Assembly: GCA_020720345.1 (NCBI GenBank)
Contig: DYOT01000027.1
Coordinates: 3,072-11,857, forward strand
Length of the DNA: 8,786 nucleotides
Direction of reading: 5' to 3'
DNA from: Candidatus Caenarcanum sp.
GTDB taxonomy: Bacteria; Cyanobacteriota; Vampirovibrionia; Gastranaerophilales; UBA9971
The notes beneath the pieces were generated by a model. The model saw nothing but the letters and a program-made list of their open reading frames with translations, searched no databases and was not told the DNA's origin. A program made the position numbers and the translations under genes. Positions 1-6,433 of the stretch are shown here, piece after piece. The stretch's first letter is position 1, and every line of letters starts with the position of its first letter.

Positions 1-79
1 TTGGACATCTGGATGTAAAAACAAGGTATATAATAGTAACAAACAGCTGCTGCAAAAGGCGGAGACAAAATTAAAAAAA

Positions 80-104
80 TGTCACATTTTGTCACTTTTG
101 TAAC
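80..104. repeat. Three phased TGTNAC direct repeats
   Basis: TGTCAC at 80-85, TGTCAC at 90-95 and TGTAAC at 99-104 are spaced 10 and 9 bp, about one helical turn. On the minus strand they read GTTACA, GTGACA, GTGACA. This resembles the tandem sites bound by OmpR/PhoB-type response regulators, such as the HLR1 site of cyanobacterial RpaB. The assignment to a regulator is an inference. Confidence 0.35.
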
Positions 105-155
105 ATTATTTATTTTTTAAAGGGGGCAAACACAATGCCTAAGGCAAAACAGTAG

Positions 156-172
156 GGTGCGCAGTGCGCACC
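156..172. repeat. GC-rich perfect palindrome, 8-bp arms
   Basis: Arms GGTGCGCA (156-163) and TGCGCACC (165-172) are separated by one base, in strikingly AT-rich surroundings. A smaller hairpin, TGCCT/AGGCA (136-140 and 142-146), lies just before it. No T-run follows, so an intrinsic terminator is unlikely. The sequence looks like one of the short GC-rich palindromic repeats dispersed in bacterial genomes, but no second copy is in the window. Confidence 0.45.
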
Positions 173-177
173 ATCAA

Positions 178-278
178 TTAAGCCAATAAAATTAACTAAA
201 AAAGCAAAGAAATGAATAAAGTGGAAAAACAAAAAATCCATACAAATGCAGGATAAAAGCTTGCTATGATTGGCTTAA
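178..278. repeat. 10-bp inverted repeat with 81-base spacer
   Basis: TTAAGCCAAT at 178-187 is the exact reverse complement of ATTGGCTTAA at 269-278. The match does not extend in either direction. It could close a long stem-loop or mark the ends of a tiny degenerate element. A chance match of this size in 400 bases is unlikely but possible. Confidence 0.3.
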
Positions 279-368
279 CAGTCAAATGTAAAGGGTCAAA
301 AATTGCAGAAAATGTGTTGAAAATTGTTGAAATTTTCACTCGGTATAACATTTCATAATATGCATGAC

Positions 369-377
369 TGGTATAAA
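369..377 (+). promoter_or_regulatory. Possible extended -10 promoter of gatB
   Basis: TG at 369-370, one base, then TATAAA at 372-377 form an extended -10 element. No good -35 lies 17 bp upstream. Transcription from about 384 would give a leader of roughly 25 bases ending in the ribosome binding site. A GTTGAAA tandem repeat (316-332) lies about 40 bp further upstream. A weaker alternative -10 is TATAAC at 344-349. Confidence 0.35.
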
Positions 378-397
378 ATAATTAAGGATTAAAAAAC

Positions 398-401
398 AGG
401 A
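398..401 (+). promoter_or_regulatory. gatB ribosome binding site
   Basis: AGGA ends 7 bases before the ATG at 409. It is one of the few clear Shine-Dalgarno sequences in the window and supports that start. Confidence 0.6.
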
Positions 402-408
402 AAAAATC

Positions 409-1872
409 ATGCCGGAAATAACACAGGAAATCAGGGATAAATACGAAACAGTCATAGGGCTGGAAGTGCACGCCCAATTGAAGACAAAGTCAAAGATATT
501 CTGCAACAGCGCAACAGAATTCGGACAGGAACATAATTCGCAGGTTTGCCCTGTCTGTCTGGGATATCCCGGTGTTTTGCCGGTGCTGAATAAAAAAGTT
601 CTGGAATATGCAATATTAACAGGACTTGCGCTTAATTGCGAAATAGCAAGGCATTCAAAATTCGACAGAAAACAGTATTTTTATCCAGATCTTCCAAAAA
701 ATTATCAGATTTCACAGTATGACATGCCTGTATGCAAAAACGGTCATATATACATAAATGGCAAGAAAATAAGAATTAACAGGGCACATCTTGAAGAAGA
801 TGCGGGGAAACTTGTACATGCCGGAGCAACAGGGCTTGCAGGTTCGACTTATAGTCTTGTTGATTATAACAGGACAGGGGTGCCGCTTCTGGAAATAGTC
901 AGCGAACCCGAAATTTCATCGCCTGAAGAAGCCAGAATCTATATGGAAGAATTAAGAAATATCGTGAGATATTTAGGTGTTTGCGACGGAAACCTTGAAG
1001 AAGGCAGCTTGAGATGCGATGCTAACGTTAGCATCAGACCGCTCGGGCAAATAGAACTCGGTACAAAAGCTGAGATTAAAAATATGAACAGTTTCAAAGC
1101 CCTGCAAAGAGCTATTGAATACGAAGTTGAAAGACAAATTGAGCTTGTGGAGCATGGGGAAAGAGTTGTTCAGGAAACCCGCCTCTGGAAAGAGGATGAA
1201 GGTATAACAATTTCTATGAGGAGCAAGGAAGAAGCTCACGATTACAGATATTTCCCTGAGCCTGACCTTGTACCTATGGAAATAAGCGCCGAATGGGTTC
1301 ACCGGATAAGAGAAACAATGCCGGAACTTCCTGCTGAAAAACGTCAAAGGTATATAAGCGAACTTGGATTGTCTGAATACGACGCTGATATTCTGGTTAA
1401 TTCCATGGAAATGGCTTTTTTCTTTGACAGTGTTATTGAGCTTAAAACAAACGTAAAAACTGCCGTAAATTGGCTTATGGGCGATATTACAGCATATCTG
1501 AAGGAAAATAAAACCACTATAGATAAAACCGAACTAACCCCGGAATCTCTTGCGGAAATGCTTAATCTCATTGATAAAGGCATTATCTCCAATGCAATTG
1601 CAAAGAAAATTGTTATACAAGTTTTGGAAAACGGCGGCAATGTCGAGGAAATGGTGGAAAAACAGGGGCTTAGCGTTATTTCAGATGAAAGCTCCATTAA
1701 AGATACTATCAAAAAGATTTTGGAATCTAATCCTGAGCAGGTCGAAAGATATAAATCCGGCAAACCCCAGTTATTTGGATTTTTTGTTGGACAGGTAATG
1801 AAGGAAACAGGCGGCAGAGCCAATCCTGAAACTGTAAACAGGTTATTAAAAGAAGAACTAGCACCATGTTAA
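409..1872 (+). CDS. gatB: Aspartyl/glutamyl-tRNA amidotransferase subunit B
   Basis: GatB is the tRNA-binding and kinase subunit of the cytoplasmic GatCAB complex. The complex converts misacylated Glu-tRNA(Gln) and Asp-tRNA(Asn) to Gln-tRNA(Gln) and Asn-tRNA(Asn), using ATP and ammonia delivered from GatA. The 487 residues match the usual family length. Visible landmarks are the N-terminal 'ETVIGLEVHAQL' (13-24), Cys32 and the pair C47-x2-C50 (likely zinc-site cysteines), 'KQYFYPDLPKNYQISQYD' (88-105), 'EEDAGK' (129-134), 'VDYNRTGVPLLEIVSEP' (151-167), 'RCDANVSIRP' (202-211) and 'DYRYFPEPDL' (278-287). The C-terminal YqeY-like tail ends with the tRNA-binding region around 451-480 (GKPQLFGFFVGQVM...GRANPETVNRLL). 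The ATG at 409 has AGGA seven bases upstream. No gatA or gatC lies beside it, so the subunits are encoded apart, as in cyanobacteria. No clear terminator follows. Confidence 0.98.
   Translation: MPEITQEIRDKYETVIGLEVHAQLKTKSKIFCNSATEFGQEHNSQVCPVCLGYPGVLPVLNKKVLEYAILTGLALNCEIARHSKFDRKQYFYPDLPKNYQISQYDMPVCKNGHIYINGKKIRINRAHLEEDAGKLVHAGATGLAGSTYSLVDYNRTGVPLLEIVSEPEISSPEEARIYMEELRNIVRYLGVCDGNLEEGSLRCDANVSIRPLGQIELGTKAEIKNMNSFKALQRAIEYEVERQIELVEHGERVVQETRLWKEDEGITISMRSKEEAHDYRYFPEPDLVPMEISAEWVHRIRETMPELPAEKRQRYISELGLSEYDADILVNSMEMAFFFDSVIELKTNVKTAVNWLMGDITAYLKENKTTIDKTELTPESLAEMLNLIDKGIISNAIAKKIVIQVLENGGNVEEMVEKQGLSVISDESSIKDTIKKILESNPEQVERYKSGKPQLFGFFVGQVMKETGGRANPETVNRLLKEELAPC
1018..1035. repeat. 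Perfect 18-bp palindrome inside gatB
   Basis: GATGCTAACGTTAGCATC reads identically on both strands. It encodes D204-I209 (DANVSI) of the conserved GatB motif RCD-A/V-N-V/I-S. The symmetry stops at both flanks (C1017 against A1036). It may be a codon-choice accident or a dyadic protein-binding site. Confidence 0.5.
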
Positions 1873-1910
1873 GTTAATTTGACGAGTTATAATGCTTGTT
1901 TCCATAAAAT

Positions 1911-1963
1911 ATTCCCCTGTTGTTTTTAAATAATTCCCTGCAAATTCCCTGTTAACAGGAATT
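1911..1963. promoter_or_regulatory. Phased ATTCCC repeats and 12-bp palindrome (operator-like)
   Basis: ATTCCC occurs at 1911-1916, 1933-1938 and 1944-1949, spaced 22 and 11 bp, so all lie on the same helix face. The last two extend to an exact 9-base repeat AATTCCCTG (1932-1940 and 1943-1951). The last copy runs into a perfect palindrome CCTGTTAACAGG (1948-1959), whose right arm continues as the inverted half site CAGGAATT (1956-1963). The array overlaps the -35 position of the promoter at 1969-1974. Direct repeats at 11-bp spacing over a -35 are typical of PhoB/OmpR-type activators. Alternatively, 1943-1963 can fold into an 8-bp stem with one bulge, but no T-run follows, so it would be a poor gatB terminator. 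Confidence 0.45.
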
Positions 1964-1974
1964 TATGATATAAT
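1945..1974 (+). promoter_or_regulatory. Extended -10 promoter of the polymerase-like gene
   Basis: TATAAT at 1969-1974 is preceded by TG at 1966-1967 with one base between, a consensus extended -10. The -35 position (about 1945-1950, TTCCCT) is poor and coincides with the phased repeats, which fits an activator-dependent promoter. The predicted leader, from about 1981 to 2075, is about 95 bases long. Confidence 0.5.
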
Positions 1975-2075
1975 CCAAAAGAGAATAATGCTGTTAAGAT
2001 TATGGCATCCATTTTTTAATTTCAAAGCATAAATGCAATCTGAAATCATTTATTTAGCAAAGATGCAGAGTGGGA

Positions 2076-3539
2076 ATGAATTCAAAATTATCATTGTTCT
2101 GGGGATTATTTATATTTTTAGCATCCGCAACTCTCTTTAGTTTTAGTAGCTACAGCAGTATTGCCAGTTTTTATATTTTTATTTCAATGTTTTGCGGAAT
2201 TTTTTTAATAGTTTTCCGCAAAGATATTCCTGCTTTTTCACCAATTTTTATGCTAATTTCTTCAATTTATGTAAATATTGGATTTTCGGCGCTCTATTTT
2301 TTGCTCAATACAGCGCATTTCAGCGAGGAAATGCTTAAAAATATTTCAATTATTTACATTATTTATTTTATTTCTCTGGCTTTGCCTGTATTCTTCGCAA
2401 ACCAGATGTTTATACCTGTAAGAAGCATGAGCGAAGAGTCTGAAGAAAAACATAAAAAAAGTCTCTTCACTCTGAATTTTTACCCGAAAAATTTAAATTT
2501 ATATCTCTTTGGAAGCAATTTATTAATAATCTTGCTTGTATTATTACTATTGAAATTTACTGATTTTAGCTATATTGAAGCTTTAAAAAATCCTCTAAAC
2601 TTCAGGTTTGCGGCTTCTGCCGGAATTCTGGCATATATAAGAAAACTGGTATTTTTACTGTTTATGCTGAATACTTTTATCCTTGCAAAATACAGTTTTT
2701 CACGAACTGTCGCAGAAGTTCAGGAATTCAAACTAAAGACGGGTTTATTTACTTTCTTTCACATAATATTACTAATCCTATTTGGTATTATTTCAGGATC
2801 AAGAAGCATTTTTATACTGCCGGTTCTTTCTTCTATAGCTATTTATTCCTTTTACAACAGGCTTAAAATCACAACTATAATTTCATTTTCGTTTATATTT
2901 GTATTGACTCTTTCTATTATAAGCTTTTACAGCGCATACAGAAATCATTCAAAATTTAATTTTTCTCCACAGCAAATCAGCAGCACTTTAAGCAAAATAA
3001 ACATTATTACTGTTCCTCTACATCGGCTGGATAGTTATAAAAACTCTCTTTATTTTTTTGAATATATAGACAGGGAATACAACACGCTTTATTATTTCAA
3101 GGATTTCCATATAATTAATCAGGTTAAAGAACATATTTTTCAGCCTTTTCCAAGAAGTATGATTCCTGATAAAGGTCATTATTTTTCATCGCTTATGACT
3201 GAAAAAGTGTTTAATTCTGAGCTTAATGAGTCCAAAATTACATATAATTTTGGTGGAATATCAAACGCTTTTTGGAATTTTGGGATTGCAGGGGTGTTAC
3301 TGGAAGGACTTTTTCTGGGAATTGCTGTTGTATGGCTTCACAGAAGATTTCTGGAGTTTATTAATTACGACAGTTTTTTTATGTTTTTGATGACAACTTT
3401 TTTCTTTATACCAAATTCCATAATAGTGGACGGTTTCTGGAATACTATGGACGGATGCGGTTATGCTCTTAATTTATTAATTACGGGGATTGTTGTTTTT
3501 TTAGTAAGTACACGTTTTTACAGATTCAAAAAAGTATAA
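2076..3539 (+). CDS. Wzy-like oligosaccharide repeat-unit polymerase, membrane protein
   Basis: This is a polytopic inner-membrane protein of 487 residues with about 11-12 hydrophobic segments. Approximate positions are 6-25, 28-48, 54-78, 88-110, 141-162, 185-207, 224-242, 245-261, 266-288, 394-421, 432-450 and 459-480. A long hydrophilic loop of about 100 residues (289-393) precedes the last segments. That layout, the 'SGSRSIFILPVL' stretch near 240-251 and 'FPRSMIPDK' in the large loop (358-366) resemble Wzy polymerases, where a PR-x-x-(W/I)-PDK motif recurs in the periplasmic loop. Such enzymes join lipid-linked repeat units into O-antigen or capsule chains. Length and topology fit; the family call is from memory. 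I chose ATG 2076, with GAGTGGGA just upstream; GTG 2070 in the same frame is the alternative. No glycosyltransferase or flippase genes are adjacent, so the substrate is unknown. An O-antigen ligase-type protein is the main alternative. Confidence 0.62.
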   Translation: MNSKLSLFWGLFIFLASATLFSFSSYSSIASFYIFISMFCGIFLIVFRKDIPAFSPIFMLISSIYVNIGFSALYFLLNTAHFSEEMLKNISIIYIIYFISLALPVFFANQMFIPVRSMSEESEEKHKKSLFTLNFYPKNLNLYLFGSNLLIILLVLLLLKFTDFSYIEALKNPLNFRFAASAGILAYIRKLVFLLFMLNTFILAKYSFSRTVAEVQEFKLKTGLFTFFHIILLILFGIISGSRSIFILPVLSSIAIYSFYNRLKITTIISFSFIFVLTLSIISFYSAYRNHSKFNFSPQQISSTLSKINIITVPLHRLDSYKNSLYFFEYIDREYNTLYYFKDFHIINQVKEHIFQPFPRSMIPDKGHYFSSLMTEKVFNSELNESKITYNFGGISNAFWNFGIAGVLLEGLFLGIAVVWLHRRFLEFINYDSFFMFLMTTFFFIPNSIIVDGFWNTMDGCGYALNLLITGIVVFLVSTRFYRFKKV

Positions 3540-3557
3540 AAAATAAAATAATTGAGA

Positions 3558-3563
3558 TATAAT
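3558..3563 (+). promoter_or_regulatory. Possible -10 box before the response regulator
   Basis: TATAAT lies 34 bases before the ATG at 3598. No matching -35 is visible 16-18 bp upstream, in the end of the preceding gene. The 58-base gap also allows read-through from the polymerase-like gene. Confidence 0.25.
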
Positions 3564-3597
3564 TTTATAACTATCAGAAAGTAAGAAATAAACAAAA

Positions 3598-4011
3598 ATG
3601 AAAATTAGAAGCATTGTTGTAGATGATGATAAAATTTGCGCCAGTACCTTTAAATTAGAACTTTCAAAATATGGTCAGTGCGATATTGTAAATGACGGAT
3701 TAAGCGCAATAAAAGCGTATACAGAATCTCTTGCAGGAGATAATCCTTATAAACTTATGATTCTTGATATTATAATGCCAGAAATGGATGGGGGGCAGGT
3801 TTTAAAACGGATACGCGAGATTGAGCAAGAAAAAAATATACCGGAAATAGATAAATTAAGGGTGATAATTACAACAGCCTACGATGACTGGTACAACAGA
3901 ACTATTATAATAAACAAATTAAATCCCTTATACGAAAATTATTTTATAAAATCTCCCAATCTTCATGAATTGGTAGAAAAAATTCAGGATTTTGGTTTCG
4001 TCCTGGCTTAA
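3598..4011 (+). CDS. Single-domain CheY-like response regulator
   Basis: The 137 residues form one receiver domain with no output domain. The acidic cluster is D9-D10-D11. The phosphoacceptor is D57 in 'LMILDIIMPEMDG' (53-65). The conserved hydroxyl residue is T92/T93, followed by A94, and the conserved lysine is K118. The usual K-P pair is K-S-P here. Y95-D96-D97-W98 replaces the commoner residues after the T-A motif, on the face that normally signals output. Family knowledge says such proteins act by protein-protein contact or in phosphorelays. No histidine kinase, chemotaxis or diguanylate cyclase gene is adjacent, so the partner is unknown. The upstream sequence has only weak Shine-Dalgarno character (AGAAAG about 16 bases before ATG). 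The stop codon overlaps that of the convergent gene. Confidence 0.93.
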   Translation: MKIRSIVVDDDKICASTFKLELSKYGQCDIVNDGLSAIKAYTESLAGDNPYKLMILDIIMPEMDGGQVLKRIREIEQEKNIPEIDKLRVIITTAYDDWYNRTIIINKLNPLYENYFIKSPNLHELVEKIQDFGFVLA

Positions 4012-5741
4012 TAAATATAACTCATTTTTGACAAATATTTTTCAATTCCGTATTCTTCCGTTAAAAATTCCGGTTCATCCAGATATTTGGGGTTATTGAA
4101 TGATTCAAAATACCTGTCCAGGAGAATTGGAACAAATTTTGGAGGCAAGCCGCTGAAATCAATCATAAATTCGTTGATACCTATTTTTTGAAAAATATTT
4201 ATGTATCTAAATAAATCCAGAATTTTGTCTTTAAACATGTGCATTCTGCAAAATCCATCTACTGCAATGGGGAAAGATTTCTTCACTACTTTATCCATAA
4301 TGGCAAATGAGCCGTTATGGCATGGAGCCGTACACGACAGACGTGATAACACTCCTGAATCTTTATTTAGAGGGCACAATCCTGAACTTGGAACTCTTGA
4401 ACTTCCGGCAATAGTTATTTGTCTTACGGGAATACTGTTTTTGATTTTTTCTATACAATTTTTTATGTTTTCGATCTCGTGGAAACTGCTGAAATCTATT
4501 GTTCTTATATGGTAATAATTTTCAAGAAGAACAATGGAAGAACTGTTTTGTATATCAAATCCATGCCCTATTTCTATCGGAACATTTATGCTTTTGTCAT
4601 TAATTACATTCCACCAAAAACCATAATTGTTTATGACAATTGAATCAGTACGTGTAAATTCCGCTAGCGCTGATTTTGTATATTCATAAACACGGTCAAA
4701 ATCTCTTTCAATAAGAATTTTAGGTGTACCGAGCCTGAATTTCATACCGTAGGCGTAACAATCTTTTTTTATCTTATCAATTATTTTATTGAAATTATAT
4801 TTAGCCAGATCTGCTGTATTAAGTATTTCTCCGTATTCTATAGCATTTATTGGATTCATATTAAGTTTTTTAAGGTATTTTTTAAGCTCTTTCATTTGCT
4901 CAATACTGGTCAGTCTCAGGTTTAAAATAGGATAAGTTCTATCAAAATTATATTTTTCATTAGTTGAAACAGAATTTTTTTTATAATCCCATTCAAATTT
5001 ATGTACATTGCCGGAAAATTTAAATCTTCTTCCCTGCGAGTTTTGAAATTCTCTGGAAAAATGATTTGATTTGTAGAGGGAATTTTCTATATTTTTAAAT
5101 GGCAGTTTTTGATTTTTCGATGTTTCCGGGGTTTCAAGCATTTTTAGCACAGAATTTACCCCTTCTACAAGTTCAGCCGGCGTGCTGAATTTTGCTTTTA
5201 TTATTACTGCATCTATTATTTTATTTTCAAGAATGTCTTTTGCTATCCATGGAAGGTTATTGGAATCCACCGCAAGCTTAAAATCGTTATATTTTCTTAT
5301 TTTTACAAGATTCTTCAGATAAATTTCCTCGGTAATATTTATCATAGAAAGTTTACAGATGGAAGAAACAAATTCAACGCTTGTAAGGTTATGCACGTTC
5401 AAGCCGGAATCTATAACTATTTGATGAGAAAATCCGGTGTTTTTTATAATTTCCAATATTCCCGGGTTATTAACAAAAATTCCTTCAAAATCAAGCGTGT
5501 TTATCAGCTCGAAAAGTTCGGTTATTTTTTTAATATCCGGTTCTTTTATGTCGTTTTTGAAATTTATGTAGAAATTAATATTATTTTCTTTTGCAGCTCT
5601 TATAAACTCCAGGAGTTTTTCCTGGTCTGCTTTTTTTTGAAAAATGGAATGATAAGCATATACATTCCTGCATTTTGTATCTTTGAGGGAATGTATATCT
5701 TCAATTGTATTAACTGGCGCTATTATTTCAGGTATCGGCAT
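4008..5741 (-). CDS. Peptidase U32-like protein with two U32-type domains
   Basis: This 577-residue protein belongs to the U32 group (COG0826), which includes UbiU/UbiV, the rRNA hydroxylation factor RlhA and the tRNA hydroxylation factor TrhP. Several members bind a 4Fe-4S cluster and are no longer thought to be proteases. The N-terminal half (1-201) begins 'PEIIAPVNTIEDI', like the family start 'PELLAPAG', and closes with a stretch (158-201) resembling the family's 'DL...GIDSLKIEGR' end, but has no clustered cysteines. After a polar linker (202-266), the second half (267-577) repeats the plan: 'SIVINNYGFW' (367-376), 'IEIGHGFDIQNS' (389-400), then C456, C470, C474 and C498 (spacings x13, x3, x23) and the closing 'INEFMIDFSGLPPKF'. 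The C-x13-C-x3-C pattern is close to that of UbiV. The biochemical role cannot be assigned. The start is supported by the N-terminal match, although no Shine-Dalgarno precedes it. Confidence 0.8.
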   Translation of the reverse strand: MPIPEIIAPVNTIEDIHSLKDTKCRNVYAYHSIFQKKADQEKLLEFIRAAKENNINFYINFKNDIKEPDIKKITELFELINTLDFEGIFVNNPGILEIIKNTGFSHQIVIDSGLNVHNLTSVEFVSSICKLSMINITEEIYLKNLVKIRKYNDFKLAVDSNNLPWIAKDILENKIIDAVIIKAKFSTPAELVEGVNSVLKMLETPETSKNQKLPFKNIENSLYKSNHFSREFQNSQGRRFKFSGNVHKFEWDYKKNSVSTNEKYNFDRTYPILNLRLTSIEQMKELKKYLKKLNMNPINAIEYGEILNTADLAKYNFNKIIDKIKKDCYAYGMKFRLGTPKILIERDFDRVYEYTKSALAEFTRTDSIVINNYGFWWNVINDKSINVPIEIGHGFDIQNSSSIVLLENYYHIRTIDFSSFHEIENIKNCIEKIKNSIPVRQITIAGSSRVPSSGLCPLNKDSGVLSRLSCTAPCHNGSFAIMDKVVKKSFPIAVDGFCRMHMFKDKILDLFRYINIFQKIGINEFMIDFSGLPPKFVPILLDRYFESFNNPKYLDEPEFLTEEYGIEKYLSKMSYIY

Positions 5742-5774
5742 GTTTGAAAATTTGTTTTATAACTATCACTATTT

Positions 5775-5803
5775 ATTTTATAGACAAAGGCTTTTAACGT
5801 CAA
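5775..5803 (-). promoter_or_regulatory. Sigma-70-type promoter of the U32-like gene
   Basis: Read on the minus strand, TTGACG (5803-5798) and TAAAAT (5780-5775) are separated by exactly 17 bases. Transcription would start near 5768, giving a leader of about 27 bases before the ATG at 5741. It lies in the 123-base divergent gap shared with the secreted-protein gene; no equally good promoter was found facing the other way. Confidence 0.6.
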
Positions 5804-5864
5804 ATTAATAAGTACATTTAAAACTGTATGGAAATAATAAGAATAATTAATTAAAATAAAATAA

Positions 5865-6431
5865 ATGAAATATGCTGGATTAAATATACAAAAAATATTT
5901 TATATTTTTGCCATAGCTGTCTTGATGTCTGGTTATGGCTACGCTGGTGATTTGCCGGAACTCGGTAAAAATATTAAATCTCCAGAGCCGCAGGGATTTG
6001 ATAATCTTGAAGTCAAAAATACTACCCCTCAAAAAAGTAAAGATAAGCTTGAATTTCCTGATGCGAAAACTTTCTTTCCGAGAATATATTCCAATTACAA
6101 TATAAATAAATATAGCGACTATTTGCAGGATATAAAACAGGTTGAACCAATGCTGATTGGATTAAAAGACGTTATAAAGTCCAGCCGTGGCGATAAAATT
6201 CAGCAGTATAACGCAAAAGTTAATGTATTGAACCTGTATGTAGTTAATTTGAAAGAAAAGTATAATAATAAGCCGGAAAAGAGCTATCAGTCATTCAAGC
6301 AGCTTGTAATGCTTGATAAAAACCTGACGGATACAGTAAATTATCGTAAAAAAACAGCTCAATATAGAAACGCTCAGGATTTTATCAATTCTATTGATGC
6401 TGTCCTTGAAATGATCCAGAATACTGATTAA
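5865..6431 (+). CDS. Secreted or periplasmic protein of unknown function
   Basis: I do not recognise this 188-residue protein. It begins with a typical Sec signal peptide: K2 and K10, a hydrophobic core (11-22), then G25-Y26-A27, which fits signal peptidase I cleavage before G28. A polar, proline-containing stretch (30-75) follows. The remainder (about 80-187) is rich in Lys, Gln, Asn and Leu and looks helical, perhaps a small helix bundle. The mature part has no cysteine, so neither a lipoprotein nor disulfides are indicated. The start has no Shine-Dalgarno in the AT-only upstream sequence, but stops upstream and the signal peptide support it. The next gene starts 2 bases after its stop, so the two are probably co-transcribed and translationally coupled. 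That links it loosely to the MpaA-like peptidase. Confidence 0.75.
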   Translation: MKYAGLNIQKIFYIFAIAVLMSGYGYAGDLPELGKNIKSPEPQGFDNLEVKNTTPQKSKDKLEFPDAKTFFPRIYSNYNINKYSDYLQDIKQVEPMLIGLKDVIKSSRGDKIQQYNAKVNVLNLYVVNLKEKYNNKPEKSYQSFKQLVMLDKNLTDTVNYRKKTAQYRNAQDFINSIDAVLEMIQNTD

Positions 6432-6433
6432 TT

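Larger units (their letters stand above)
1..408. other. Non-coding region upstream of gatB
   Basis: No convincing gene is visible in these 408 bases. Two reading frames enter from the left edge: frame 3 stops at 72-74 and frame 2 at 116-118. Neither tail resembles a family I recognise, so the 3' end of an upstream gene cannot be excluded. The region holds TGTCAC/TGTAAC direct repeats (80-104), a GC-rich palindrome (156-172), a 10-bp inverted repeat (178-187 with 269-278) and a tandem GTTGAAA pair (316-322 and 326-332, 10 bp apart). A possible extended -10 promoter lies near its right end. A TATAAT at 29-34 lacks a properly spaced -35 inside the window. No rRNA, tRNA or recognised riboswitch was seen. 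Confidence 0.6.

Noticed and set aside
1..34. Promoter formed by TTGGAC (1-6) and TATAAT (29-34)
   Set aside because: The 22-base spacing is too long for a sigma-70 promoter.
80..104. CRISPR-like or iteron origin array
   Set aside because: Units are only 6 bases with 3-4 base gaps; there are no DnaA boxes, cas genes or replication genes nearby.
156..172. Intrinsic terminator of an upstream gene
   Set aside because: The hairpin is GC-rich, but the loop is one base and no T-run follows on either strand close by.
1344..1823. Open frame of 159 codons antisense to gatB
   Set aside because: It lies wholly opposite a strongly conserved gene, and its translation matches no family and reads like an antisense shadow. 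The same applies to 973-1347 (-) and 1550-1798 (+).
1943..1963. Intrinsic terminator for gatB
   Set aside because: The stem has only 8 pairs with a bulge and lacks a following T-run. The position over the -35 of the next gene fits an operator better.
5391..5747. Open frame of 118 codons on the plus strand
   Set aside because: It is antisense to the conserved N-terminal half of the U32-like protein, and its Phe/Tyr/Ile-rich composition is typical of a shadow frame. The frames at 4201-4515 and 4419-4643 were rejected for the same reason.
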